64,000 bases of DNA from Pseudonocardiaceae bacterium. Its GTDB lineage: Bacteria; Actinomycetota; Actinomycetes; Mycobacteriales; Pseudonocardiaceae. Within the stretch, counting starts at the first letter, position 1. Every line of letters begins with the position of its first letter. Below the pieces are notes generated by a model, which did not search any database, was not told the DNA's origin, and saw only the letters and a list, made by a program, of their open reading frames with translations. A program made the translations under genes and the position numbers. This document shows, one piece after another, positions 53,492-62,929 of this stretch. The stretch covers positions 1-64,000 of the forward strand of contig WHTH01000002.1 in the NCBI GenBank assembly GCA_009377865.1. Direction: 5' to 3'.

Positions 53492-54461
53492 TCACGGCCC
53501 TGGGGTGCCCGCGCCGTCGACTGGCAGCGGTACGGGTGGAGCCGGGTGGCCCAGCTGCTCGAGTACCTGCCGCGCGACCGCGTCCAGGCTCTGCGGTGTG
53601 GCGTCGGCTCGCTGCTCCATCGCGTTTCGAAGCAGGTCAGCGAGGCCGTCCCGTCCATGCTTGTCGAACTCGTAGGCGGCGAAGTCCAGCGACTGGTACA
53701 TCGCCGACGAGTGCACCCCGATCCCCGGATCGCACAGCTCCTCACGGAGCGTCCAGATCAGCCCGAGAGCAACCCAGGTCCGGTCCGTCGGGTCCTCGTC
53801 CGCGCGATGCCATGGCCCGAGCTCACCATCACAGACCTGGGCTATGTAGTCCTCGACCCGAGCGAAAGCCGACGGCGTCAGCGACGGGGCGAATCGCGTG
53901 TCCTTGGGGATGATCACCGGCCCGACGAACAGCACGTTGTCCAAGGTCGGGTTCTCGAACCGCGATCGCTGGACGAACGGAACCGACCATGCGACCTCGC
54001 GCTCGACCATGTGGTCCTCGCGCAACACGAGTTCGTCCCCGTCGAACGGGTCGTCGCCGAAACGCTCGACGAGGTGGTTGCGTGCGAGCCGTAGGACGCG
54101 CTGACGCACCTCGCGTCGGTTGTCGACGCCGCTGACGAGTTTGCCCGTCGGCGTGGAAGTCGGGCACCGGGACCGACAGCTGCACGTACCGGTCGGCATC
54201 GACGTGCAGCCATCCCTGCCGCACGAAACAGTCCTCAAGCCAGATCCGGGCTCCGTTACCGCCGTCGCCGTAGCCCGCCTCCTCCAGGGCCTGCAGCGAT
54301 GCCTCGAAGCCCACCGTGTCTCCCGAGTCGGCGATCCGCGCGAGGGCCTCGGTGGGCCCGCGCCACCAGCGTCCTTCCCGTCCGGTCACCAACCGCATCC
54401 AGTCTGCTGTCGAGGTCGGGCGTCTCGTCTTCACATCGTCTCCTGCAGCGACGTCGATCAC
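53492..54461 (-). pseudogene. Hypothetical protein, frameshifted at 54144-54146
   Basis: The N-terminal frame (from ATG 54461) reads WMRLVTGREGRWWRGPTEAL, LQALEEAGYGDGG and FVRQGWLHVDADRYVQLSVP. After HADG the reading must move one base, at the CCC run 54144-54146, to continue KLVSGVDNRREVRQR, VPFVQRSRFENPTLDNVLFV and FAAYEFDKHGRDGLADLLR to the stop at 53492. Together they make about 322 residues. I do not recognise the family. An extra G in a homopolymer is a classic assembly error, but decay is equally possible. The neighbours are the endonuclease V gene and an ADP-ribosylglycohydrolase gene. Confidence 0.6.
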
Positions 54462-54486
54462 CGCACCCGACGTTACAGTGGGTGCG

Positions 54487-55446
54487 ATGCGTCATGATCG
54501 GATCCTGGGATGCCTGCTCGCCGGCGCGGTGGGCGACGCGTTGGGCGCGCCGGTGGAGTTCCTGACGACCTGCGCCATCCGACAGCGCTACGGTCCTGCC
54601 GGGATCGTCGACTATGACGAGGTCTACGGCCGTCGCGGCGCGATCACCGACGACACCCAGATGACGCTGTTCACCGCAGAGGCTCTGCTCGGCAACGGCG
54701 ACCCGATCGAGCAGTTGCGGGATGCCTACCTGCGCTGGCTGCGGACCCAGGACGAGCAGCCGCCCTCCGATGACGGGCTGCTCGCGGTGCCGGAGCTGCA
54801 CAGCCGCCGCGCGCCCGGCAACACCTGCCTCGCCGCGCTGCGCGCCACCCTCACCGGTGCCCGCGGCACGACCACTGACCCGATCAACGACTCCAAGGGG
54901 TGCGGCGGCGTGATGCGCGCCGCGCCCGCCGGCCTGGTGGCCACCGACGCCAAGCAGGCGTTCTGGCTGGGCTGTGACCTCGCGGCAATCACGCACGGCC
55001 ACCCGTCGGGATACCTGCCGGCCGGCGCGCTGGCCACTGCGGTGCACCTGCTCGTCGACGGGTCGAGCCTGGACGCGGCACTCGACACCACCTTCCTCGA
55101 GCTGTCCCGTCACCGCGGTCACGAGGAGTCCACCGCAGCTCTCGAAGGCGCTCGGGAACTCGCCACGAGAGGCCACCCGACGCCTGAGGATCTCGAGCGT
55201 CTCGGCGGCGGCTGGACCGGCGAGGAGGCCTTGGCGATCGCTGTGTGCGCCGCGCTGGCGGCCACGGACCTCGCCGACGGGCTGCTGCTCGCGGTGAACC
55301 ACTCCGGGGACTCCGACTCCACCGGGTCGCTGTGCGGCAACATGCTCGGCGCCCGCGACGGAGCCACCGCTATCCCGACCGCCTGGCGAGACGAGCTGGA
55401 GCTGCACGAGGTGATCGAACAACTGGCCCGGCGCCTCACGCGCTGA
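54487..55446 (+). CDS. ADP-ribosylglycohydrolase family protein
   Basis: This 319-residue protein opens ILGCLLAGAVGDALGAPVEF and has the metal-binding TDDTQMT (about 56-62) and, near the C-terminus, NHSGDSDSTGSLCG, whose aspartates complete the two-magnesium centre of the DraG/ARH fold. It removes ADP-ribose from modified targets in related enzymes. It is divergent from the frameshifted hypothetical gene. Located between the effector and core parts of the type VII locus, it could reverse an ADP-ribosylating effector, but no such toxin is in the window. Confidence 0.85.
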   Translation: MRHDRILGCLLAGAVGDALGAPVEFLTTCAIRQRYGPAGIVDYDEVYGRRGAITDDTQMTLFTAEALLGNGDPIEQLRDAYLRWLRTQDEQPPSDDGLLAVPELHSRRAPGNTCLAALRATLTGARGTTTDPINDSKGCGGVMRAAPAGLVATDAKQAFWLGCDLAAITHGHPSGYLPAGALATAVHLLVDGSSLDAALDTTFLELSRHRGHEESTAALEGARELATRGHPTPEDLERLGGGWTGEEALAIAVCAALAATDLADGLLLAVNHSGDSDSTGSLCGNMLGARDGATAIPTAWRDELELHEVIEQLARRLTR

Positions 55447-55459
55447 CGTCCAGGGGAGC

Positions 55460-55843
55460 TTAAGGACCGGCAGCGCCGGCGCCTGCCACCACGATCCGGA
55501 AGATCATATAGAACGGCAGGGCGAGCAGCACGAGCTGCCAGAACGGCCAGCCACCAGGGCGCCGCCGAGCGATGACCCAGGTCAGCAGCGCTGCCAGCAA
55601 CAATGGAACGATCAGTCCGAACATATACGTGCCGGCAGCCTCCGCAGACGGAGGCAGGCCGACGATCGCGACCGTGAGGACCACGTTGACGCCGACCCAT
55701 ACGAGCGCCGCCAACAACCCGGATCCGAACCCCGTCCTGCCGCCAGCAGGCGGGGGCGGCTGCGGACCCTGGTGCGGCGGACGTGGGTAGGGCTGCTGCG
55801 GCTCCCAAGACCGACGGGGTTCTTGCGGCGGTTCAGCGCTCAT
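55460..55843 (-). CDS. Small membrane protein with Pro-rich N-terminus
   Basis: This 127-residue protein starts at the ATG 55843. It has a Pro/Gln-rich N-terminal region (about 1-45), then three hydrophobic segments, the last being ARRRPGGWPFWQLVLLALPFYMIFR. A shorter relative of this last part is encoded at 63316-63477 in the same orientation. Function is unknown; the location suggests a membrane component linked to the type VII secretion region. Confidence 0.7.
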   Translation of the reverse strand: MSAEPPQEPRRSWEPQQPYPRPPHQGPQPPPPAGGRTGFGSGLLAALVWVGVNVVLTVAIVGLPPSAEAAGTYMFGLIVPLLLAALLTWVIARRRPGGWPFWQLVLLALPFYMIFRIVVAGAGAAGP

Positions 55844-55939
55844 GTGCGAGGAGCGTAGCCGGGCATGCTCGGTCAGAGAGAACGAGTCGAACAACTGGCG
55901 ACCGACCGGGTCACCCAGCGGCCCTGCCTGGCACGGCGG

Positions 55940-56281
55940 CTAGAGCCACCTGGGGCGCTCGGGCGGGAACGGGCCTGCGGTGTCGGCATCGATCGGCGTC
56001 GGTCCCGGTTCGTGGAGGCCGTATCCCATGCTCTTGATGGCCCGGAGGGCACGATCGGGGTCCGTCTCACCCTCCCAGCCGGGAAACGGCTTCCAGTGCC
56101 TGAACGACCACGTGCTCATCCCGTCGTGGTAGCTGCTGACCCCCATCCGCCACAGCAGCACACCGTCACTGCGCAGCAGGAACTGCCCCGACACGAACCC
56201 ACCGCCACGGTCCTCGTCGCAGTCGTAGACGAATGCCCAGTGCGCCACCAGCTCGGCACCGTCGAGTGGGTCCCCGGTCAC
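55940..56281 (-). CDS. Hypothetical protein downstream of the eccC operon
   Basis: The GTG at 56281 overlaps the stop of the collapsed DUF6177-like copy (GTGA). The 113-residue product (LVAHWAFVYDCDEDRGGGF, FLLRSDGVLLWRMGV, GWEGETDPDRALRAI) is rich in Trp and acidic residues, cytosolic and of unknown function. The longer frame to 56515 is non-coding in character. It is the last gene of the eccC operon. Confidence 0.6.
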   Translation of the reverse strand: MTGDPLDGAELVAHWAFVYDCDEDRGGGFVSGQFLLRSDGVLLWRMGVSSYHDGMSTWSFRHWKPFPGWEGETDPDRALRAIKSMGYGLHEPGPTPIDADTAGPFPPERPRWL

Positions 56282-56460
56282 GGCGACGGTTCCACGACGC
56301 CGAAGTGCTCGAGCACGGCGGTAAGCAGCTCGTAGCGGCGGCCCGGACCGGAATCGAGACGGCACCAGGCGGCCTGCTGCGGTCCCGCCGCTTGCATCGC
56401 GGCGAGCGTGGCGGCCGGACCGGGCTGCTCGCCGCACAGCGCGACGATGTCGAACGTCAC
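56278..56460 (-). pseudogene. Collapsed DUF6177-like gene (N- and C-terminal ends only)
   Basis: The 60-residue frame starts FDIVALCGEQPGPAATLAAM, nearly the same as the N-terminal DUF6177-like part at 48086-48436. It ends WCRLDSGPGRRYELLTAVL, nearly the same as the C-terminus of 47145-48101 (WCHLDTGPERPYELLTAV). The roughly 380 residues between are absent. It is a second, internally deleted copy. The GTG start overlaps the eccC stop, so the original gene followed eccC. Too short to keep the original function. Confidence 0.7.
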
Positions 56461-59400
56461 GAGGCGTCCTCCGGGGGATCGAGGTAAGCGGTCTGGACGG
56501 TACGGGCCTGCTCACCGGACCGGACGTACTGTGCGCGCCCGACAGGCATCGTCACCGGACGAACCCCCGCGAAGAGCTGCCCCTCAGTGCGGTCACCGGA
56601 CATCAACAGCCCGAGACACCCGGACTCGCGCACCCCCAGTGTGAACGGCTCGTAAAGCCCCCGCGACGCACCCATCACCCGCCGGGTCATCAGCACGTGC
56701 AGCCCCAGGTCACGGCCGGCCGCGAGGTACTGTACGAACGCCGCGAGCGGCTGGGTCGCCGATGCCGCGAGCACGTCGTAGTCGTCGACCAGCAGCACGA
56801 TCTTGGGACCGCCACCGCCGCGGGCCGGGTCCCGTGACTCCAGCTCCTTGGCCACCGCGGCGGCCAGCTGGTGTGCCAGGGTGGAGTTCGGCGCGTAGCC
56901 ACCGCGGTAGGCCTCGGGCACGGCGTCGGCGAGCCCGTGGCGCGGGTCGAAGACCGCGAACACCAGCTCGTCCGGACTGTACTGCGCCACCAGGCCGTCG
57001 GCCAGCAGCCGCAGCAGGTTCGTCTTGCCGGTCCCGCTGTCGCCCAGCGCCAGCATGTGTTGGTCGCGACCGAAGACGTCGAGCACCGCGGGCGTGAAAT
57101 CGCTCTCGAACCGTCCGAACGGGACGGTCCCGGGTGCGGCGCCCGCATCGGCGAGGTCGGACGAGCGCAGCACCGCGGGAAGCACCCGCACCGGCGGAGG
57201 CAGTGACCCGGTCCACCCACTGCGGACCGTGGTCGCGGCGTCGGCCAGGCCCGAGCCGGCCGGATCCGGCATCGAGTCCAGCCGGGGCAACGCCACCTGC
57301 CCGAGCAGCTTCTCGGTGTTCATCGCCCGCCCTGGTGTGTCCGTGGGTAGCGTGCGCGCGACCTTGCCGTCGATACTCGACTCGGAGGGCTCGGTGATGC
57401 GCAGCTCGATCCGGTTGGCGAAGGCGACCTGCTGCGCGGCCCGCGCCTCGTTCCACCGCCGCGCCGTGGCGACCACGTGGATGCCGTAGCGCCCGCCGCG
57501 GCCGAGCAGGTCGTGCACCTTGGACTCGAAGCTCTCGAACTCGGCGAGCAGCTGCGCATAGCCGTCGAGCAGCAACACCACCTCGGTGCAGGCGAGGTCG
57601 TCGAGCCGCCCGCCCGCGCGCTCGGCCCGCAGCTCGGCGACACCGTCGAGCTGGCGCTGCGCGAAGAGCTGCTCCCGCTCGGTGAGCATCCCGTGAAGCT
57701 CGTCGATGGTGCGGCGGATGCGCTCGCGGTCGTCGCGGCCGGCGACGCCGCCGACGTGGGGTAGCCCGGACAGCGCTCGCAGCCCGCTGCCGAGCAGGTC
57801 GATGCCGTAGATGCCCACGTCGGACGGCGTGTGCGTGGCGGCCAGGCCAAGCGCCAGCGTGCGCAGCGTGGTCGTCTTGCCGGTGCCCGGTCCGCCCAGC
57901 ACGAGCAGGTGCCCGCCCCCGGCCGAAAGATCGACCAGCCACGGCCCCTGCCACTGCCGCGCCGGATCGTCGAGCAGCCCGATCGGGACCTGTAACCCCG
58001 GCCCGGCCTGCTGGATACACCGCAACCGCACCCCGCGCGGTGTGACGTCGAAGCCGCCACCGGCACGGTCGAGCGTGATCGCGCCCGGCAGCGGCGGCAG
58101 CCAGATCGGCGCCACGGCGGTGCCCGCCTCAGCGAGCTGCCCGACGACGGTCGACAGCAGGGTCGGGCCGGTGGTGCGGCGGGTGGGCTGCGCCGGCTCC
58201 TCGTCGATCGGCTGCCCCTTGCTGGGCCTGCCGAACCGCAGCATCGGCTTGACCAGCGGACCGACCACCGGCGCCACCTCGCCGTCGGTGCCGTCGGTCA
58301 GCGGGCCGGAGACGTAGGCGGCCTTGAACTTCTCGTAGACGGTGACGTCGACCTTGAGGTAGCCGTTGCCGGGCATCGCGGGCAGGTGGAAGGCGTCGGG
58401 GGTGTCGAGCACGGTGCGCGACTCCATCTCCGACAGCGTCCGCAACCCGATCCGGTAGGAAAGGTAGGTGTCCAGCCCGCGCAGCTTGCCTTGCTCGATG
58501 CGCTGGCTCGACAGCAGCAGGTACACGCCAATGGAGCGGCCGATGCGGCCGATGCGCAGGAACAGCTCCACGAACTCGGGCTTGGCGGTCAGCAGCTCGC
58601 CGAACTCGTCGATGATCACCAGCAGGTGGGTCATCGGCGGCAAGTCGTCCGGGTTGCCGCGCTCGGCACGCAGTTGCTGGTACTCACCGATGTCGGTGAT
58701 CTTGCCGGCGTCGGCGAGCATCTGCTGGCGGCGCAGCACCTCCCCGTCGAGGCTGGTGTACATCCGCTCGACCAGCGTGGCGTCCGACGACAGGTTGGTG
58801 ATCAGCCCGGCGACGTGTGGCAGTGCGGTGAACGGGGCGAACGTGGCGCCACCCTTGTAGTCCACCAGCACCATGGACAACTGCTCGGGTGGGTGTGTGG
58901 CGACGAGGCTGAGCACCAGGGTGCGCAGCAGTTCGCTCTTGCCCGACCCGGTGGCGCCGACGCACAGGCCGTGCGGCCCCATCCCCAGCTGCGCCGACTC
59001 CTTGAGGTCGAGCAGTGTGGGTCTCCCGGCGGCGTCGATGCCCAGCGGCACCCGCAGGAAATCGCGCTCGCCCCGCCGCCGCCACAGCCGCGACGTGTCC
59101 AGCTGGGCGGGGTCGGGCATCCCGAGCAGCGAGGTGAAGTCCGCGGGCGGCGTACCCGACCCGTCGTCGTAGGAGTCGGCCGACAGCCGCAACGGCGCGA
59201 GCTGGCGCACCAGCCCGTCCACCAGCGGCGCCTGCGCCTCGTCGGCCGTGCCGCGGATGATGACCGGTGGCGTGGCTGTCAGATCCTCGACGGTGACCGC
59301 ATCCCCGTCGACGGTGACCCGCCGCGAGACCTCGCCGGGCTCGTCGAGCCGGTTCGCGAGCAGGTGCACCACCGTGACACCGAGGCTGGCCAGGCCGGTG

Positions 59401-60422
59401 GTCTGATCCGGCGTGGCCGGCGAGCGCGCGACCTGGCCGTGCGCGTCGTCGATCACCAGCAGCCGCGGGCGGGTACGGGCCTCGGCCGCGCCACCGCCGT
59501 GCCGGTAGGACTTCGCGGCGCTGGTGGCGCGCTGCCGCAGCTCGTCAGCGAGCAGCGCGTCGAGTGTCTCGGGGTCGGCGACGAGCAGCGGAGTCGGCCC
59601 GGCGGGACCGATGTCGGTGCGGTCGAGCAGGTGCGGTAGCCACCGCGCCCACGCCCAGTCCGCCTCACGCTCTGGCGGGGCGAGGATGGCGATGGTGACG
59701 TCGTCGGGCGCATGCAGCGCGCCGACCTGCGCCAGGATCGACCGGGCCACCTGCAGCACATCGGCCCGCTCGGCTCCGATCACGCTGACGTCGCCCGCCC
59801 GGTCCAGGCCGACCCGCAGCGGCAGCCCCGGGATCCGTTCGAACCGGCGGATCAGGGCCTGCGCCTCAGCTCGCATGAACTGATCAGTGGGGTTGACCAG
59901 CGTCCCCTCTTCCCGCATCTGGATCTCGCGCACCGGCAGCGGCCCGGTTCCGATTCGGATGCGCAGGAAGTCGATGTCGGAGCGGCGGCGCTCCCACAGC
60001 CGCGCGGGATCGGTGATGACGTCGAGCAGGTGGCTCGCTGGCGGATCAGGCCGGGCGCTGCGCTCGCGGAAACGCTGCTCGTACTGGCGCAGCTCCTCGC
60101 GCAGCTCCTCGAGGTAGTCCAGGTACCGCTCGCGCTGCGCCTTGCGCTTGCGAGTGGCCTGCCCGCGCTGCGTGAAGTAGAAGATGCCCGCTGCGCCCAG
60201 CGAGGCGACCATGATCACGGCACCGAACGCGGCGAAGCCGGAGCCGCGAAGGAACATCATCATGCTCATGGCCACGCCGGCCCCGGCCAGCGGGATCAGG
60301 CTCTGCACGCCGGAGGTCGCCTTGCCCTCCGGCAGGGTCGGTGGCGGGCTCATCTGCAGCGCGTCTTCGGCGGCGACCGGCCGCACCGCCCGGGCCGGAC
60401 GGTGCACCACCCGTGTCGTCAT
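56457..60422 (-). CDS. eccC: Type VII secretion ATPase EccC (fused EccCa/EccCb)
   Basis: This 1321-residue protein has two membrane helices near the N-terminus (about 40-85) and three FtsK/SpoIIIE-type ATPase domains. Their Walker A motifs are GATGSGKSELL (about 489), GGPGTGKTTTLR (about 845) and GDSGTGKTNLLR (about 1130). DDAHGQVAR and IIDEFGEL are acidic Walker B-like segments. EccC drives export of WXG100 dimers and effectors through the membrane complex; the last ATPase domain binds the secretion signal. It starts the minus-strand block containing the collapsed DUF6177-like copy and small protein, and follows the MinD-like ATPase gene. Confidence 0.95.
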   Translation of the reverse strand: MTTRVVHRPARAVRPVAAEDALQMSPPPTLPEGKATSGVQSLIPLAGAGVAMSMMMFLRGSGFAAFGAVIMVASLGAAGIFYFTQRGQATRKRKAQRERYLDYLEELREELRQYEQRFRERSARPDPPASHLLDVITDPARLWERRRSDIDFLRIRIGTGPLPVREIQMREEGTLVNPTDQFMRAEAQALIRRFERIPGLPLRVGLDRAGDVSVIGAERADVLQVARSILAQVGALHAPDDVTIAILAPPEREADWAWARWLPHLLDRTDIGPAGPTPLLVADPETLDALLADELRQRATSAAKSYRHGGGAAEARTRPRLLVIDDAHGQVARSPATPDQTTGLASLGVTVVHLLANRLDEPGEVSRRVTVDGDAVTVEDLTATPPVIIRGTADEAQAPLVDGLVRQLAPLRLSADSYDDGSGTPPADFTSLLGMPDPAQLDTSRLWRRRGERDFLRVPLGIDAAGRPTLLDLKESAQLGMGPHGLCVGATGSGKSELLRTLVLSLVATHPPEQLSMVLVDYKGGATFAPFTALPHVAGLITNLSSDATLVERMYTSLDGEVLRRQQMLADAGKITDIGEYQQLRAERGNPDDLPPMTHLLVIIDEFGELLTAKPEFVELFLRIGRIGRSIGVYLLLSSQRIEQGKLRGLDTYLSYRIGLRTLSEMESRTVLDTPDAFHLPAMPGNGYLKVDVTVYEKFKAAYVSGPLTDGTDGEVAPVVGPLVKPMLRFGRPSKGQPIDEEPAQPTRRTTGPTLLSTVVGQLAEAGTAVAPIWLPPLPGAITLDRAGGGFDVTPRGVRLRCIQQAGPGLQVPIGLLDDPARQWQGPWLVDLSAGGGHLLVLGGPGTGKTTTLRTLALGLAATHTPSDVGIYGIDLLGSGLRALSGLPHVGGVAGRDDRERIRRTIDELHGMLTEREQLFAQRQLDGVAELRAERAGGRLDDLACTEVVLLLDGYAQLLAEFESFESKVHDLLGRGGRYGIHVVATARRWNEARAAQQVAFANRIELRITEPSESSIDGKVARTLPTDTPGRAMNTEKLLGQVALPRLDSMPDPAGSGLADAATTVRSGWTGSLPPPVRVLPAVLRSSDLADAGAAPGTVPFGRFESDFTPAVLDVFGRDQHMLALGDSGTGKTNLLRLLADGLVAQYSPDELVFAVFDPRHGLADAVPEAYRGGYAPNSTLAHQLAAAVAKELESRDPARGGGGPKIVLLVDDYDVLAASATQPLAAFVQYLAAGRDLGLHVLMTRRVMGASRGLYEPFTLGVRESGCLGLLMSGDRTEGQLFAGVRPVTMPVGRAQYVRSGEQARTVQTAYLDPPEDAS

Positions 60423-60470
60423 GCCTCTGCCCTCTTTGTCACAGCCTTCTTTGTCACAGCCGACCCCTCG

Positions 60471-61586
60471 TCATAGCTGCCGCGCCCTCGCCAGTGCCTC
60501 GCCGGCCAGCCGGGTGGCCTCGACCACCGTCGCCTCGCCGACACGGCCCGGATCGATCGGCGCGCCGGCAGCGAGATGGCGGTCGTGCGGCAACGTCACC
60601 ACCGGGACCCGGTAGCGGCCCAGCGCCTCGCGCGCCGCACCCTCGCGCAGCGCCGCGTGCCCGTCCCGGCTGGCCGCGTTGAGCACGACGACGACGCGGC
60701 TCAATGACTCCGCCCGGCCTGCGCCGGCCACCCGGTCCAGCGCATCGCAGGTGCTGCGCATCCCGTCGGGCGTGGCGGGGCTGACGATGACGACCGCGTG
60801 CGCCTCGGAGAGCACCTCGACGGTGGCGGGCGAGTCCATGCCGCGGCCGCAGTCGGTGACGCAGACCGGGAACAGCCGTGACAGCGCGCGGGTGACGTCG
60901 CGGGCGGCCTGCGGCCGTCCTGGCGCCCCGCCGGGGAGCACCCACAGCCCGGTCTCGGTGCGCGGCAGCAACCTCTCCAACGCCTGCAGGTTGCCGGCGC
61001 GGGACGCGAGCAGCTGCGGGCCCAGCTCGGCCAGCGTAGGGCCACCTGCCAGTCCCAGCCGCCAGCCCAGTGACCCGCCGTCGGGGTCGGGATCGGCGTC
61101 CGCAGCGAGCACGGGCTCACTGCGGCGCGCGGCATACACCGAGGCAAGCACCGCCGCCACCGCGGACTTGCCGGCACCCCCGCGCACCGAGGTCACCGCG
61201 ATCCGCCGTCCGGTGCTCAGCGGCAGCTGCACCGCGGCGGCCAGTTCGGCCAGTTCCCGGGAGCTGCTGTTGCCCGACAACATCCGGCTCGCCGTCCGCC
61301 AGACGCGCCGGGCGGCCGAATCGCCGGCCGGAACCCGCCCGACGAGCCGGGTGGGGTCGGTGGGCTGCGCAGGCGATGGCGGAAGCGGGTGCGACGCCGG
61401 CCGCTGTGGCCCGGGCGGTGGCGGGCCGGGACGGCCGGGCGCTGGTGGCGCACCGGGTGGTTGGCCCGGCGGTTGTCGCGAGGGTGGTGGTGGGGGACGC
61501 CGCGGACCCGGTGGCGGGGCACCCCCCCGCCACGGCTGTCCCTGGGGCGGCGGCGGACCGCCCCCGGGCCTCGATGGTGTAGTCAC
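60471..61586 (-). CDS. MinD/ParA-like ATPase with Pro-rich N-terminus (EspI-like)
   Basis: The GTG at 61586 (VTTPSRPGGG) is chosen because the upstream extension is a shadow of eccD. The 371-residue protein has a long Pro/Gly-rich region (1 to about 95), then a deviant Walker A in TSVRGGAGKSAVA (about 145-158), the ParA-like DADPDPDGGSLGWRLG and a VTDCGRGMDSPATVEVL segment. EspI- and EccCb-linked proteins in ESX loci have this layout and may regulate secretion with ATP. It lies between eccD and eccC in one operon. Confidence 0.85.
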   Translation of the reverse strand: MTTPSRPGGGPPPPQGQPWRGGAPPPGPRRPPPPPSRQPPGQPPGAPPAPGRPGPPPPGPQRPASHPLPPSPAQPTDPTRLVGRVPAGDSAARRVWRTASRMLSGNSSSRELAELAAAVQLPLSTGRRIAVTSVRGGAGKSAVAAVLASVYAARRSEPVLAADADPDPDGGSLGWRLGLAGGPTLAELGPQLLASRAGNLQALERLLPRTETGLWVLPGGAPGRPQAARDVTRALSRLFPVCVTDCGRGMDSPATVEVLSEAHAVVIVSPATPDGMRSTCDALDRVAGAGRAESLSRVVVVLNAASRDGHAALREGAAREALGRYRVPVVTLPHDRHLAAGAPIDPGRVGEATVVEATRLAGEALARARQL

Positions 61587-61600
61587 AGCGCTCCCCAGCT

Positions 61601-62929
61601 TCAGAACGTGTCGAGCAGCCGCGAGTACACGCCGAACACCCCGACGGCGACCGGGATCAACCCGATGACCGCAAGACCCTCCAGCCGGTCGGCGAGCTGC
61701 CGCGCCCGCGCCCGGGTGTGCGGCGGGGGCTCGTAGCCGAGCACCACCAGACCCACGACGGCGACGGCACCCGCGACAGCGACACCACCCAACCACAGGT
61801 CGGGCTCGGCCTGCATCCACCGGTACACCAACCCCGCGACGACGACCAGCGCCGCGGCCACCAGACAGGCCACCTCGATGGTAAGCGGGTAGGCGCGCAA
61901 CCGGAGCAGCAGCGCGAGGCCGAGCAGGCAGGCCAGCGTTACCGTCCAGCCGGTGCCGCCGGCCGCCAGCAGCCAGCCGGCCACGGCACCGGACACCGCC
62001 GCGGCGACGCAGCCCAGCGCGAGACCGCGGTGCGCCGCATCCACCGCAGACTCCGCCGCGATGCGGGTCACCGGCTCGTCGTCGGCCTGACGGTCTTCGA
62101 GGCTGGTCAAGCCGGAAGCCAACATCGCCAGCCGCGGTAGCAACCCCAGCGCTGCGACCGACACCACGGCCATGATCGCGGCCGTCCGGGCGGCGGTCAG
62201 ACCGGCTGCCGCCAGCGCAACCCAGCCGACGAGCAACACCAGCACGGTGCCCGCACCGAACATCCCAGCCCGGTGGTTGCCGGTGGCCAGGCCGGCGGCC
62301 AGCATGGTCAGTCCTGCACCGAACGCCCACAGCGCGCCGCGCCCCCACCACTCCGAGATCGCCCACGGCACCGCGGTCAGCGCCATCGCCGCGCCGCCGA
62401 GCAGCACTGCCAGCCCGGGTTGCGGCGAGCCGAGCATCGCCACCGCGGTACCCGCGGCCAGCAGCACCGCTCCCGCCCCGATGAGCGCAGCTGGGTCCAG
62501 GTACGGCGTGGCCAGTAACGCCGCGAGCAACGCCGCGACCGCCACGGCCGCGGTGGCGGTCCACCGCCGCGCCACGGCGCTCCAGCGGCCACGCCGGGCG
62601 GTGAGGTCGTCGGCGATCTCGTCCGACACGTCGAGCACGATCGGCGCCGGCGGTGCCTCGGTCACCGGGTCGACCCGGATCAGCGTTCCGTCGGTCACGC
62701 CTGCGCTTCGCAGACTCGCGGCGGGTTCGATCACCCGGCCGTCGAGCATGCTGAGCTGGTAAGCACGCGGCGCCACTGCGGGCCCCGAACCGACCATGGC
62801 GATGATCTCGGGCAGCAGCATCCCGATCGGCTCGTCGGAGGGCAGCACGAGATCGGCGCGGCGGTGCGGGCCGACGAGGGTCACCCGGGTCAGCCGACCG
62901 GTCGCGGCGGGTGCTCGCGAGGCCGTCAC
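61601..62929 (-). CDS. eccD: Type VII secretion membrane protein EccD
   Basis: The GTG at 62929 (VTASRAPAATG) overlaps the end of the preceding gene (GTGA). The 442-residue product has an N-terminal ubiquitin-like domain (about 10-95; LTRVTLVGPHRRADLVLPSDE, TLIRVD) and about eleven membrane helices, the standard EccD topology. EccD forms the pore-like barrel of the ESX membrane complex. The gene is in the operon with the small membrane protein upstream and the MinD-like ATPase downstream. Confidence 0.9.
   Translation of the reverse strand: MTASRAPAATGRLTRVTLVGPHRRADLVLPSDEPIGMLLPEIIAMVGSGPAVAPRAYQLSMLDGRVIEPAASLRSAGVTDGTLIRVDPVTEAPPAPIVLDVSDEIADDLTARRGRWSAVARRWTATAAVAVAALLAALLATPYLDPAALIGAGAVLLAAGTAVAMLGSPQPGLAVLLGGAAMALTAVPWAISEWWGRGALWAFGAGLTMLAAGLATGNHRAGMFGAGTVLVLLVGWVALAAAGLTAARTAAIMAVVSVAALGLLPRLAMLASGLTSLEDRQADDEPVTRIAAESAVDAAHRGLALGCVAAAVSGAVAGWLLAAGGTGWTVTLACLLGLALLLRLRAYPLTIEVACLVAAALVVVAGLVYRWMQAEPDLWLGGVAVAGAVAVVGLVVLGYEPPPHTRARARQLADRLEGLAVIGLIPVAVGVFGVYSRLLDTF

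Noticed and set aside
58386..59639. Plus-strand frame within eccC
   Set aside because: The minus strand encodes the FtsK-like ATPase; the plus frame is a shadow.
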